Below are positions 1 to 8,913 of a stretch of 64,000 nt of DNA, piece after piece. Both the position numbers and the translations under genes were made by a program. Under the pieces are notes generated by a model that did no database searches, had not been told where the DNA came from, and saw only the letters and a list, made by a program, of their open reading frames with translations. This stretch comes from Candidatus Sumerlaeia bacterium (GTDB lineage: Bacteria > Sumerlaeota > Sumerlaeia > SLMS01 > JAHLLQ01). The stretch covers positions 1-64,000 of the forward strand of contig JAHCAW010000019.1 in assembly GCA_019634695.1 (NCBI GenBank), read 5' to 3'. Numbering within the stretch: the stretch's first letter is position 1; the number at the start of each line of letters is the position of its first letter.

Positions 1-1
1 A

Positions 2-241
2 CACTTCGGCTCGCTGACTGTCCTGAGCAACAACGCGCTCCTGGGCGACGTGAACGGCGACGGCCTCGTCACCCCGGCGGACGCGATGCTCGCTTTCGAG
101 TGCTGGATGAACGGCGTCTGCGCGACCGGCACCAACCCCCTCGCCGCCAACGTCTGCGACCCGGCCACCACGGGCATCACCCCGGCCGACGCGCAGGCGA
201 TCTTTGACGTCTATTTGGGTATTGTGCCGGCCTGCTTCTGA
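2..241 (+). CDS. C-terminal end of a secreted dockerin-type protein (partial)
   Basis: Only the last 79 codons are in the window; the gene starts upstream. The frame is open from base 2 to a TGA at 239-241. The visible tail holds a calcium-binding dockerin/EF-hand repeat, GDVNGDGLVTPADAM, followed by a hydrophobic helix. A second, weaker unit (CDPATTGITPADAQAIFDVY) lacks most of the DxNxDG loop. Paired repeats of this kind at the C terminus are known from dockerin I-like modules of secreted or cell-surface proteins. Outside true cellulosome makers they are common in planctomycete-like bacteria, where their partner is unknown. Two Cys residues flank the linker and could form a disulfide. What the rest of the protein does cannot be told from here. 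Confidence 0.8.
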   Translation, partial: HFGSLTVLSNNALLGDVNGDGLVTPADAMLAFECWMNGVCATGTNPLAANVCDPATTGITPADAQAIFDVYLGIVPACF

Positions 242-338
242 GCCGTGTTTCCGGGGCCGCCACCGGGGGGACTTGGCGTCGGTTTTGCTCTTGTCCGCCC
301 GGGGTATGGCCGGACTAGGGTGGCGGCAGGGGCATACG

Positions 339-1574
339 ATGCATCTGGGCGAAAGCGTTCGAGTCGGTCTCACCGAGATCCGCATGCACAAGATGCGGTC
401 CCTGCTGACGATGCTGGGGGTGATCTTCGGCATTGCGGCGGTGATCGCGACGTCGGCGATCGGGGCCGGGGCGGCCGAGGAGTTGAACCGCCAACTTGCC
501 GCACTGGGGACCAATACGGTGCGCGTGCGCGCCGTCCAGATCGAGGGGTCCGATCGGTTGGCGGCACAGAAGCGCTCCCCATGGGGGCTAACCCGCCAGG
601 ACGTGGGGGCCATTGACGAGATCGTCACGAGCGTCACGGCGACTGCTCCCCTGAAGAAGAGCACCGTGCGGGCCTTTGCCGACGGTCGGACGTTGCAGGC
701 CGAGATCTACGGCACGACAGCCGCCCTGCCGGCCATCGTGGGCTACCGCATGGCGCAGGGGCGGTTCCTGACGATGCTGGACAACGCCGAGGCCAAGCAG
801 GTCTGCGTGATCGGCGACGAGGTGCGTCGGACGGCCTTTCCGCTCACCGATCCGCTAGGCCAGCACCTGCGCATTGCCGGCCAGTACTACACGGTTGTCG
901 GGGTGCTGGCGCCGCGCAGCATCGGCGGGGAGACCGTGATCAAAGTCGGCAACGTGGACCGCAACGTCTACATTCCGCTCAACACGCTGTATCTGCGGCT
1001 GGGGACGGAGAACGATCCCCGGGCGGACCAGCTCGACGAGATCATCCTCAAGGTCGGTTCGGATCGTCACCTGCGCGAATCGTCCGCGATCATCGAGCGG
1101 CTGCTGCTGCGTCGGCACAAGGGCGTGCGGGACTTCGAAGTCCTTGTGCCCGAGGAGCTGATCCGCCAGCAGCAGGAGACCGAGTCGATCCTGGGCAACG
1201 TGCTCCTGTTCGTGGCGGGCATCTCGTTGCTGGTCGGCGGCATCGGCATCATGAACATCATGCTGGCGACGGTGACCCAGCGGACGCGCGAGATCGGTGT
1301 CCGGCGGGCCCTCGGGGCCACGCGCCAGGACATCCTCGGGCAGTTCATCATCGAGTCGCTTATCATCAGCTTGCTGGGCGGCATCCTAGGGCTGGCAACC
1401 GGGTACGGGCTGGCCTACCTGATCAAACTTTATGCCGAATGGGAAATGATCGTGCCGCTGAAGGCCGTCATCATCGCCACCGGGGTGTCCGGCGGCGTGG
1501 GGTTGCTCTTCGGTCTTTATCCGTCGATGAAGGCGGCCCGTCTGGACCCAATCGAGGCCTTGCGGACGGAGTAG
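339..1574 (+). CDS. ABC transporter permease, FtsX/MacB type
   Basis: A 411-residue membrane permease of the MacB/LolC-like FtsX superfamily. An N-terminal transmembrane helix (about residues 23-45, after MHKMRSLLTMLGV) is followed by a periplasmic MacB-type core domain (about 50-270). Three C-terminal helices carry the FtsX-domain signature GGIGIMNIMLATVTQRTREI and end in YPSMKAARLDPIEALRTE, typical of the family. Such permeases work with a MacB/LolD-type ATPase and use ATP for mechanotransmission in lipoprotein or peptide export. No ATPase gene is adjacent within the window, so the partner is upstream or elsewhere. The frame is open further upstream (to 204), but the ATG at 339 gives the normal MacB-like N terminus. 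The exact substrate is not predictable. Confidence 0.9.
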   Translation: MHLGESVRVGLTEIRMHKMRSLLTMLGVIFGIAAVIATSAIGAGAAEELNRQLAALGTNTVRVRAVQIEGSDRLAAQKRSPWGLTRQDVGAIDEIVTSVTATAPLKKSTVRAFADGRTLQAEIYGTTAALPAIVGYRMAQGRFLTMLDNAEAKQVCVIGDEVRRTAFPLTDPLGQHLRIAGQYYTVVGVLAPRSIGGETVIKVGNVDRNVYIPLNTLYLRLGTENDPRADQLDEIILKVGSDRHLRESSAIIERLLLRRHKGVRDFEVLVPEELIRQQQETESILGNVLLFVAGISLLVGGIGIMNIMLATVTQRTREIGVRRALGATRQDILGQFIIESLIISLLGGILGLATGYGLAYLIKLYAEWEMIVPLKAVIIATGVSGGVGLLFGLYPSMKAARLDPIEALRTE

Positions 1575-1639
1575 GGGCCCGTTCAGGATGACGCCGCATT
1601 GTGCAGGCGACATCCCACTGCCCGGACGGCTTCCCCGCG

Positions 1640-2779
1640 ATGGACTGGAAGGTCCCTCTCACCACCCTGACGATCGGCTTGGAGGAGGAAGCTGCTGCGC
1701 TGCGCGTGCTGCGGCGCGGCTGGCTGACGATGGGGCCGGAGGTCGAGGGCTTCGAGCAGGAGTTCGCCGAGGCAGTCGGCGCACGCTACGCGGTCGCCAC
1801 GGCCAACGCGACCGACGGTCTGGCGTTGTGCTACGACGCCGTCGGCGTCGGGGCCGGCGACGAGATCGTCATGCCGGCGCTGACGTTCGTCGCGGCGATG
1901 AACGTCGCGCTGCGCCGCAGCGCCGTTCCGATCCTCGTCGACATCACCAGCGAGGACGACCTGACGTTGTCGGTCGACGACCTCGCGGCCAAGATCACGC
2001 CGCGCACGGGACTGGTCGTGCCGATGCCCTACGGCGGTTTCGCGCCGGACATGGACCGCCTGATGGAAATCACGCGCCGCCACCAGCTCCCGGTGGTCGA
2101 GGACGCGTGCCATGCGATCCTGGGCACGCACAAGGGGCGCAAGCTGGGCACGTTCGGCGTGGCGGGCGTCTTCTCCTTCTTCGGCAACAAGAACATGACG
2201 ACCGGCGAGGGGGGCATGATCGTCACCGGCGACCCGGCCATCGCCCAGCGCTGTCGCCAGATGCGCAACCACGGGATCACGCGGGGCACTTATCACCGGC
2301 ACCAGCAGAGCTTCGACCAGTACGACGTACTGGTGGCGGGCCACAACTTCCGCATGTGCGAGCTGCGGGCGGCAATCGGGCGCGAGCAACTCCGCAAGGT
2401 CGGCGCGGCCAACCGGCGCCGCGGGGAGCTGGCAAGCCGAATTCGCGAAGGGATCACCGCGCGTGCTCCCGAGGTGCGCTTCCCGTTCACCGATCGCGAC
2501 CAAACCGCCAGCAGCCACCACCTGCTCGTCGCCATCCTGCCGCACGACGTGGATCGCCGCGACTTCATGCGCCGCATGACCGAACGCGGCATCCAGACCA
2601 GCATCCACTACATGCCGCTCCACCGCTTCACGCACACGACCGGTCTGTGGGACGAACCCCCGCACCTGCCGGTGCTCGAGTCGATCGAGCACCGGATGGT
2701 CTCCCTGCCGCTCGGGCCCGGGTTCACGGACGCCCAGGTGGATCTGGTCGTCGAAGGCACCGTCCAGTCGCTGCGCTGA
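1640..2779 (+). CDS. DegT/DnrJ/EryC1/StrS-family PLP aminotransferase
   Basis: A 379-residue fold-type I PLP enzyme that aminates keto-sugars attached to nucleotides. The N-terminal block RRGWLTMGPEVEGFE is typical. ANATDGLAL and MPALTFVAAMNVAL form the cofactor and substrate pocket. VVEDACHAILG holds the Asp that binds the pyridine N. The Schiff-base Lys is in FFGNKNMTTGEGGM, and the C-terminal SIHYMPLHRF is also standard. It likely serves a surface-polysaccharide or lipid A amino sugar. It could supply the amination step (GnnB-like) for the GnnA-like dehydrogenase at 10.2-11.3 kb, but it is not in that operon. I chose the ATG at 1640 because the protein then starts directly at the conserved N terminus; a GTG at 1601 in frame would add 13 residues. 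It converges with the next gene, leaving 5 bp between stops. Confidence 0.9.
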   Translation: MDWKVPLTTLTIGLEEEAAALRVLRRGWLTMGPEVEGFEQEFAEAVGARYAVATANATDGLALCYDAVGVGAGDEIVMPALTFVAAMNVALRRSAVPILVDITSEDDLTLSVDDLAAKITPRTGLVVPMPYGGFAPDMDRLMEITRRHQLPVVEDACHAILGTHKGRKLGTFGVAGVFSFFGNKNMTTGEGGMIVTGDPAIAQRCRQMRNHGITRGTYHRHQQSFDQYDVLVAGHNFRMCELRAAIGREQLRKVGAANRRRGELASRIREGITARAPEVRFPFTDRDQTASSHHLLVAILPHDVDRRDFMRRMTERGIQTSIHYMPLHRFTHTTGLWDEPPHLPVLESIEHRMVSLPLGPGFTDAQVDLVVEGTVQSLR

Positions 2780-2784
2780 GGGGC

Positions 2785-3924
2785 TCAGCGCCCCCCGTAG
2801 ATCACGCCGCCGGCGTGCTCGGCCCACAAACGATTCCAGCTCGCCTGGCCCTTGGGGTTCACGTGCACGCCATCGGGGCTCAGTTCGTCCTGGTGATCGC
2901 GGAACCAGCCATAGGCATCCACCATGCCGCGTCCATTCTCCCAATCGTAGAAGAGCGGGCAGTACTGCATGATGAGCGGGTCGAAGATGGAGGTGACGTA
3001 GGGCCCGGAGCCGTTCTCCTCGGGCGGGACACCCGGGCGGGTGGCGGTCTCGCGATACGCGCGATAGGACAGGCGCGAGAGGATCGGCGTCTTGCCGGCC
3101 TCCTGGATCAGCGTCAGGATGGCGACCAGCTCGTCGCGCAACTCCTCGGCTCCGTTGGGATACGGTCGGTCGCGCGAGACGTTGTTTCCGCCGATGTGGA
3201 TCGTCATGTAGCGGGCGTGGGGGTGCTCCTCGAGGAACCGCGGGACGTTCGCGAGCAGGTTGGTGGATGTCCAGCCGCCGACGGCCGTGTTGAAGAGCAC
3301 CGGATCGTAGCCCGGGAAGCGCTCGGTCACCATTGCATGGAAGACTTCCTGGCGCAGGCTCTGCGCCTGGATGCTGGCGCCCAGCGCCACCCAGTAGTCG
3401 TTCCTGCCCCCCGGGTCGAGTTCGTAGGCGCCAATATTGATAATCTTGAATTCGGCCGGGACGAGGGACTTGTCAATTCGCAGAATCTGGAGGCGCACCC
3501 ACGGCCCCTGGTTGGTCTCGACGATGGCCTTGTCCAGCCGCGTGCCGAGCCGGCGGGGATCGGCGAGCTGGACCCAGGTGCCGTCGAAGCCGTTAGTCGA
3601 ATCGTTCGAGACTTCGACGAGGATGCTGGCGTTGGTGGGCTGCTCGCGGTACTCGAAGGTCACCATGGCGGCGCCCTTGCGGCGCCCGGGCAGGCGCAGG
3701 GCGAACCACGGCTGGCCGGGGAAGCTCGCGTTCCACGTGCAGGACTGGCCCGCCTTCAGGGGCGCGAGGTCTTCGGCGTGCTTGGAGGCATGGATGGCCT
3801 CGGGGACCAGGCGCCAGTTCTTGCGCGGAGCCAGGGCAGCGGTGGCCTCCGCCGCACGATGGCGGGCGCAGCCGACGAAGATCGTCAGAATCAGAAGAAC
3901 GATGGCAAGACGCGACAGGCGCAT
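2785..3924 (-). CDS. SGNH/GDSL-type hydrolase lipoprotein
   Basis: A 379-residue lipoprotein. The signal peptide MRLSRLAIVLLILTIFVGCA ends in a lipobox with Cys at residue 19. An N-terminal beta-sandwich-like region (about 45-190) precedes an SGNH hydrolase domain. Block I is reduced to YWVALGASIQAQ, where Ser is the likely nucleophile. The block III Gly-Asn is in IHIGGNNVSRDR and block V is LSPDGVHVNPKGQ (Asp and His). This is the Ser-Gly-Asn-His set of esterases and deacetylases such as those acting on acetylated polysaccharides. It is probably anchored in the envelope. The substrate is unknown. It stands alone between convergent and tandem genes, and no obvious terminator was seen. Confidence 0.8.
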   Translation of the reverse strand: MRLSRLAIVLLILTIFVGCARHRAAEATAALAPRKNWRLVPEAIHASKHAEDLAPLKAGQSCTWNASFPGQPWFALRLPGRRKGAAMVTFEYREQPTNASILVEVSNDSTNGFDGTWVQLADPRRLGTRLDKAIVETNQGPWVRLQILRIDKSLVPAEFKIINIGAYELDPGGRNDYWVALGASIQAQSLRQEVFHAMVTERFPGYDPVLFNTAVGGWTSTNLLANVPRFLEEHPHARYMTIHIGGNNVSRDRPYPNGAEELRDELVAILTLIQEAGKTPILSRLSYRAYRETATRPGVPPEENGSGPYVTSIFDPLIMQYCPLFYDWENGRGMVDAYGWFRDHQDELSPDGVHVNPKGQASWNRLWAEHAGGVIYGGR

Positions 3925-4008
3925 GGGGGGCTCCCGGACGTGGATGAGCCACGCTGACGCCCCGCGGTCGGGGAGTCCAGCAGAAGATGAATGCTCGGGT
4001 GCTGTCGA

Positions 4009-5886
4009 TCAGTCGCCGAAGTCGGCCAGCAGAATGCGGTCCGGGCCGAGGTAGGTATGGCGGAAGCCCGGCGTGGCGAAGATTGCCGTGCCGGGGCTCT
4101 TGATGCGGTTGCCCGTCGAGGGGGCGATCTTGATGTCGCCGAACTGGCTGAGCTGCACGAGGTCCATCATCGCATCGCCGTTCACGTCGCCGGTGAGAAT
4201 GTGCCAGCCGAAGCCAAGCAGCGGCGCGTAGACGAGGTTCGTCTGGCCCCAGTTGCGCGGCTCGGTGAACCGATTGCCCTCCGAGATGCAGAACCAGACG
4301 ACGCCGTTGTTATCCAGGAAGCCGACGTCCATGCGGCCGTCGCCGTTGGGATCCGCAAGGAACACCGGCGTGGCCGAAGAGGGGCTGACGAGCGAGCCGT
4401 TATAGTAGCGGAAGAAGCCGGTGGCGCGCCATTGTTGCGAGGGCTGGAAGGTCTCGCCGTCGCTGAGGGCCACCCAGAGTTCTCCCTGCGGCGACACGTA
4501 GACCAGATCGGCGCGGCCGTCGCCGGTGACGTCGCCGAGGCCGGTCCAGTGTTCCTCGTTCGGGCGGTGCGTGAAGCCGGTGAAGCCCCACGATGTCGGC
4601 TCGTCGAATCCGATCCCGTTGGAAAGAGCCACGAGCACGCCGCCTGCCGGGGCGAGTTGCAGCAGGTCGTCGCGTCCGTCGCCATCGACATCGCCCGCGA
4701 AGACGCCCCAGCCGGCGTACTCGTCGAAGAGGAACTCGGCCTCCTGACGGACGGGAGCGGCGAAGGTGCGCGCGCCGCTGTTGAACGCGATCAGGATGTC
4801 GCCGTCGGCCTCGATGCCGACGATGTCGGCAAGCCCGTCGCCGTTGACGTCGGCCGTGAGCGTGGCGCGCTTGGCCAGCGTGTCGTAGCGCATGCCGGTG
4901 GCCTGCGCCCAGCGCGTCGCGGGCGCCAGCCCGGTCGAACGGGTGAGTGCCACGCGAATGTCGGACGTCTGATCCATGCCGGCGAAGTCAGGCTTGGGCC
5001 CGTTGTAGACCGGTTCGTCGCGCACGAGCAGGCGCGTGGCGCGGGCGCTCTGGCGTCCCGTGGAGTCGATGGCCAGAACGTCGAGCACGTTGGCGCCGAC
5101 CTCGAGGGGCGTGGTGAAGTTCCAGGTGCTCCAGTCGCCCGACTCGTTGACCGGCGTTCGCCAGGGCGCCAGCGCGGGATCGCCTCCCGGCGGCACGACG
5201 CGATAGAGCATCTCGGCGACAGTGCCCGCGAAGGGGACGGCGCTGCCGCGCACGGTGACATTCTGCGTGCGATTGGTCACCGTGCCGTCGAGCGGGGGAG
5301 AGGCGACCGTGACGACCGGCGACGGTGGAGCCTCGGCGGTGGTACGCACATGCAGCGACCAGCGATTAACGCCGCCCGTGTCGCCCGCGTACGCGTCCAC
5401 GGCGATCAGCTTCCACGTTCCGTTGGGAGCCTCTCCTTGCAGCGTTGTCAAGTCGCCGACGGGGCGATAGCGTCCCGTGAACGGGGCCTGACCGCGCGCG
5501 TGCGCGATCGACGTGGCGGCGGTGGCGTCAAACACGGTGCCGCCGAAGTTGCGGTCGCTGCCGGTGGCGGGCAGGCTGCGAACGAGCACCACCTGCGTGC
5601 CGGCCGGCGAGACGAGTGTCAGGCGCAGATCGCCGACGTATTCGTGGTCGATGCCGTTGTTGCGGTCGTGGAGATACGCCGTCGGCGGGCCGATGGGATC
5701 GAGCGAGACCTTGACGTCGGCGACGGTGCCGGTGAGTCCGGAGACGGCCAGAGGAATCTCGACGCCGATGGCGTCGCCGTCGGGGATCGGCACGCGTGGG
5801 CCTTCGTAGGTGAATACCGACGCGCCGGTCGCCGAGGCCAGCAGGCCGAGGAGTCCAACGAGGACCATGCGCGGTACGGGTGTCAT
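4009..5886 (-). CDS. Secreted protein with P-domain, Ig-like region and VCBS/FG-GAP repeats
   Basis: A 625-residue exported protein with a signal peptide (MTPVPRMVLVGLLGLLASATG). Residues about 27-185 resemble a proprotein-convertase P-domain: the YVGDLRLTLVSPAGTQVVLV strand and the closing NGTWKLIAVDAYAGDTGGVN. An Ig-like/PKD-type region follows (about 190-295, SPPLDGTVTNRTQNVTVRG). The C-terminal half is a set of about five VCBS/FG-GAP blades, each with a Ca-binding loop such as ADVNGDGLADIVG, GDVDGDGRDDLLQL and GDVTGDGRADLVYV. The last blade loop (GDVNGDAMMDLVQL) has lost one Gly. No catalytic domain is visible, so it is more likely a binding or adhesion protein than an enzyme. A P-domain usually accompanies a protease, and none is fused here. 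Confidence 0.82.
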   Translation of the reverse strand: MTPVPRMVLVGLLGLLASATGASVFTYEGPRVPIPDGDAIGVEIPLAVSGLTGTVADVKVSLDPIGPPTAYLHDRNNGIDHEYVGDLRLTLVSPAGTQVVLVRSLPATGSDRNFGGTVFDATAATSIAHARGQAPFTGRYRPVGDLTTLQGEAPNGTWKLIAVDAYAGDTGGVNRWSLHVRTTAEAPPSPVVTVASPPLDGTVTNRTQNVTVRGSAVPFAGTVAEMLYRVVPPGGDPALAPWRTPVNESGDWSTWNFTTPLEVGANVLDVLAIDSTGRQSARATRLLVRDEPVYNGPKPDFAGMDQTSDIRVALTRSTGLAPATRWAQATGMRYDTLAKRATLTADVNGDGLADIVGIEADGDILIAFNSGARTFAAPVRQEAEFLFDEYAGWGVFAGDVDGDGRDDLLQLAPAGGVLVALSNGIGFDEPTSWGFTGFTHRPNEEHWTGLGDVTGDGRADLVYVSPQGELWVALSDGETFQPSQQWRATGFFRYYNGSLVSPSSATPVFLADPNGDGRMDVGFLDNNGVVWFCISEGNRFTEPRNWGQTNLVYAPLLGFGWHILTGDVNGDAMMDLVQLSQFGDIKIAPSTGNRIKSPGTAIFATPGFRHTYLGPDRILLADFGD

Positions 5887-5952
5887 GGGGGCTCCTGCAC
5901 GTCAACCTGCCCGCATTGTGCCGACCGGCTGGCGGCCGTCAACGCCAAGCCG

Positions 5953-7437
5953 TCAGGGGCGCGACAACTCGTCCAGCAGCCCGGTCAGCAGCCGCCAGAA
6001 CTTGGCCACGGACCGCACGAAGACGCGCTCCTCGGGCGTATGGGCCTCCTCGATGCGTGGGCCGAAGGAAACCATCTCGATCCCCGGCACCTTGCTGCCG
6101 ATGATGCCGCACTCCAGGCCCCCGTGGATTACGGCGATGCGTGGGGGGGCGCCAAACAGCGACTCGTAGACCCGGCCGGCCGTTGCCAGCAGCGCCGAGT
6201 CGCGACGGGGCTCCCAGCCCGGGTAGCGATGCCATCCCTTGAACCGGGCGCTGCACAGGCCAGCTTGACGCTCGAGGTGCCCGAGCACCCCATCGAGCGC
6301 GGCGCGCTGGAGGCTGCGCACGGAAAGCTCGGTCTCGACGCGGCACCGGTCGCCGTCGGCGGTTGTCCGCAGCAGCGCCAGATTGCACGACGTCACCAGC
6401 ACGGACGGGTCCTGCTCGTCGCGGGCCAGCACCCCGTGCGGCAAGCCGGCCAGCCCTGTCGCGATCGCGTGACTGGTCTCGCCGTCCAAGGCACGGGCGG
6501 CTGTAATGTCGACCGGCTCGACGGTGACGCGCAGGCCGCTCGCGTGTGGCCCCAGCGACACCCGCGCCTCGTCCACCAGCGTCGTCGCATGGCGGCGCAG
6601 GAGATCGAGTACTTCGGGACTCGCGACCAGCACGGCGCGCGCCTCGCTCGGAATGGCGTTGATGCGACTGCCGCCGGTGATCTCGCACACGCGCAGCAAC
6701 CCCGCGGGAATCCGCGCGAGCAGCTTTGCCAGCAATTGGATCGCGTTGCCGCGCGGTTGGTGAATCTCCAGACCCGAGTGGCCGCCGCGCAGGCCGAGCA
6801 CGCGAACCTCGGCGGTCCGCTCATTGCCCGCCGCGGGTGCAGTCTCGCCCTCCCACGTCAACAACCCCGACGCGCCGCCCACGCAGCCCACGTAGAGGGC
6901 GTCATCCTCCTCGCTGTCGAGATTCAGCAGCAGGCGCCCGCGCAGCAGAGTCCCGTCCATTCCGTGCGCGCCGGTCATGCCCGACTCTTCGTTGACCGTG
7001 CAGAAGATTTCCAGCGGCCCATGGGCAACCGAGTCGTCCGTCGCAACCGCGAGCGCGGCCACCAACCCCAGGCCGTTGTCGGCTCCCAGCGTCGTGTCGT
7101 GTGCGGTCACGATCGGCTCGCCGGCGTGCTCGGCCACGCGCAGGCGAATCGGGTCGGTCTCGAAGTTGTGCGGCGAGCCCGGCGCCTTGATCGGCACCAT
7201 GTCCATGTGGGCTTGCAGGACGACGATGGGTGCGCCCTCGCGCCCCGCTGTGGCGGGCACGCGCAGCACCACGTTGCCCGCGCCGTCCGTCGCGGCTTCC
7301 CAGTTCCGCGCGCGGGCCGTCGCGAGCAGATGCTCACGCACGCCGGCCTCGTGGAATGACGGACGGGGAATGGCCGACAGCGCGGCGAAGTGCTGCCAGA
7401 GGATGGCGGGCTCGAGTCCGGCGAGTTCAGACGTCAT
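5953..7437 (-). CDS. pepD: Aminoacyl-histidine dipeptidase (M20C)
   Basis: A 494-residue cytosolic di-zinc dipeptidase of the M20C/PepD family that splits Xaa-His and other dipeptides. Metal-site motifs are in order: VLQAHMDMVP (His and Asp), TTLGADNGLGLV (bridging Asp), CTVNEESGMTGAHGM (catalytic Glu and ligand Glu), LLNLDSEEDDALYVGC and, near the C terminus, VIHGGLECGIIGSK (last His). The lid domain lies between about residues 210 and 400. The length matches the usual 480-500 residues. It runs in the same direction as the der-lpxB cluster, 36 bp downstream of der, and may be read from the same transcript. Confidence 0.95.
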   Translation of the reverse strand: MTSELAGLEPAILWQHFAALSAIPRPSFHEAGVREHLLATARARNWEAATDGAGNVVLRVPATAGREGAPIVVLQAHMDMVPIKAPGSPHNFETDPIRLRVAEHAGEPIVTAHDTTLGADNGLGLVAALAVATDDSVAHGPLEIFCTVNEESGMTGAHGMDGTLLRGRLLLNLDSEEDDALYVGCVGGASGLLTWEGETAPAAGNERTAEVRVLGLRGGHSGLEIHQPRGNAIQLLAKLLARIPAGLLRVCEITGGSRINAIPSEARAVLVASPEVLDLLRRHATTLVDEARVSLGPHASGLRVTVEPVDITAARALDGETSHAIATGLAGLPHGVLARDEQDPSVLVTSCNLALLRTTADGDRCRVETELSVRSLQRAALDGVLGHLERQAGLCSARFKGWHRYPGWEPRRDSALLATAGRVYESLFGAPPRIAVIHGGLECGIIGSKVPGIEMVSFGPRIEEAHTPEERVFVRSVAKFWRLLTGLLDELSRP

Positions 7438-7473
7438 GATGCGGAAGCTTCCAATGCGGGGGTTGGACGCGTG

Positions 7474-8913
7474 TCACGCTTCGTCGAAGACATCGGCCTC
7501 GAATTCGGCGTCGAAGTCCTCTTCGGGTGGCGGAACGGGAGCATGCTTGCGGCCGGGGCGGTCGTCGATGAATCCCTCGCGGTCGCCCGACTTGGCCCGA
7601 TAGCGGAAGCGCAGCGGCGTGGCATCGAGGCCGAGTTGCTTGCGGAACTGGTTCTGCAGGTAGCGCTCGTAGCTGAAGTGCACCAGTTCCGGGTCGTTGA
7701 CGAAGAACGTGAGAGACGGCGGGCAGTAGCCGGTCTGCGTGACGTACTTGATGCGGAACTGGCGGGCGCCGGTGACCGGTGGCGACAGGTAGGAGGTCGC
7801 CATCTTGAGGACGCGATTGAGCTCGGCGGTCTGGAACTCGCGCCGGTGCTGGCTGGCGCTGTGCCGGATCAGGTCCCAGAGCTTGTGCGCGCGCTGGCCC
7901 GTGCGGGCCGAGATCGTCACGATCGGCGCAAAGCGGAACGCCTTGAAGTCCTCCCGCACCTGCTTGATGTAGGTGCCGTACTTCTCGCGGTCGGGAATCT
8001 TGTCCCACTTGTTGAGCACCAGCACGAGGGCCTTGCCGGCTTCGACTGCATATCCCGCGATGTGCGTGTCCTGCGCCGTGATGCCCTCGGAAATGTCCAC
8101 GAGCAGCAGGGCCACGTCGGCGCGCTCGATGGCGGCGAACGACGAGTGCACCGACAGCTTCTCGGCGCCGCGTTCGATCTTGCCACGGCGCCGGATGCCC
8201 GCCGTGTCGATCAGCGTGAATTGCTCGCCGTCCACCTCGATGTCGGTGTCGATCGAGTCGCGCGTCGTACCGGGCACGTCGGAGGCGATCACACGGTTCT
8301 GGCCGAGCAGGCGATTGGTCAGTGTGGACTTTCCGACGTTCTGGCGACCGACGATTGCGACGCGGATCGGTCCGCCGCGACGGGGCGCCTCGTCTTCCGG
8401 GGTCTCCTCGAATCCCTCGGTCACCGCGTCGAGCAGGTCCAGAATGCCGCGGCCGTGCAGGGCGGACACGGGGAACACCTGGTCCAGACCGTGCACCGAG
8501 AAGTCCGCCCAGGCCTGCGTTTCCTTGGCATAGTTGTCGGCCTTGTTGACGGCGAGGAAGAAGGGCTTCCCCGACATGCGCAGGCGCTGGACGATCTCGG
8601 CATCGATCGGATCGTTGGGGATGCTCTCCTCGGTCAGGAAGATCACGCGGTCGGCCTCTTCGATGGCGATGAGGCTTTGCTCGCGCATGAGGTTGAGGAG
8701 GGGGGATTCGGTCGAGTCCTCATAGCCGCCGGTGTCGATCAGGATGAACGAGCGGTCGATGTAGCGTGCCCTGCCATAGTGGCGGTCGCGCGTCATGCCG
8801 GGGCGGTCGTGGACGAGCGCCTTGCGCTGGCCGAGCAGGCGGTTGAAGAGCGTCGACTTTCCGACGTTGGGTCGGCCGACGATGGCGACGATGGGCAGGC
8901 GATTTGGGGTCAT
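7474..8913 (-). CDS. der: Ribosome-assembly GTPase Der (EngA)
   Basis: A 479-residue double GTPase needed for 50S subunit maturation. The first G domain has the P-loop GRPNVGKS at residues 13-20, the G3 loop DTGG and the NKAD specificity motif. The second repeats this with GRQNVGKS (about 189-196), DTAGIRRRGKIERGAEK and NKWDKI. A C-terminal KH-like domain follows (about 360-450), and an acidic tail (PPPEEDFDAEFEADVFDEA) ends the protein. The stop of lpxB overlaps its start by four bases, so translation is probably coupled. It is highly conserved and the call is firm. Confidence 0.98.
   Translation of the reverse strand: MTPNRLPIVAIVGRPNVGKSTLFNRLLGQRKALVHDRPGMTRDRHYGRARYIDRSFILIDTGGYEDSTESPLLNLMREQSLIAIEEADRVIFLTEESIPNDPIDAEIVQRLRMSGKPFFLAVNKADNYAKETQAWADFSVHGLDQVFPVSALHGRGILDLLDAVTEGFEETPEDEAPRRGGPIRVAIVGRQNVGKSTLTNRLLGQNRVIASDVPGTTRDSIDTDIEVDGEQFTLIDTAGIRRRGKIERGAEKLSVHSSFAAIERADVALLLVDISEGITAQDTHIAGYAVEAGKALVLVLNKWDKIPDREKYGTYIKQVREDFKAFRFAPIVTISARTGQRAHKLWDLIRHSASQHRREFQTAELNRVLKMATSYLSPPVTGARQFRIKYVTQTGYCPPSLTFFVNDPELVHFSYERYLQNQFRKQLGLDATPLRFRYRAKSGDREGFIDDRPGRKHAPVPPPEEDFDAEFEADVFDEA

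Noticed and set aside
1601-1639. GTG start for the DegT aminotransferase at 1,601
   Set aside because: It adds 13 residues ahead of the conserved N terminus, and no ribosome site favours it. It is kept as an alternative.
3991-7359. Open frame of 1,122 codons on the plus strand
   Set aside because: It is antisense to the P-domain/VCBS gene and pepD, has Arg/Ala/Gly/Val-rich low-complexity content and no motif. Long antisense frames are expected at this G+C.
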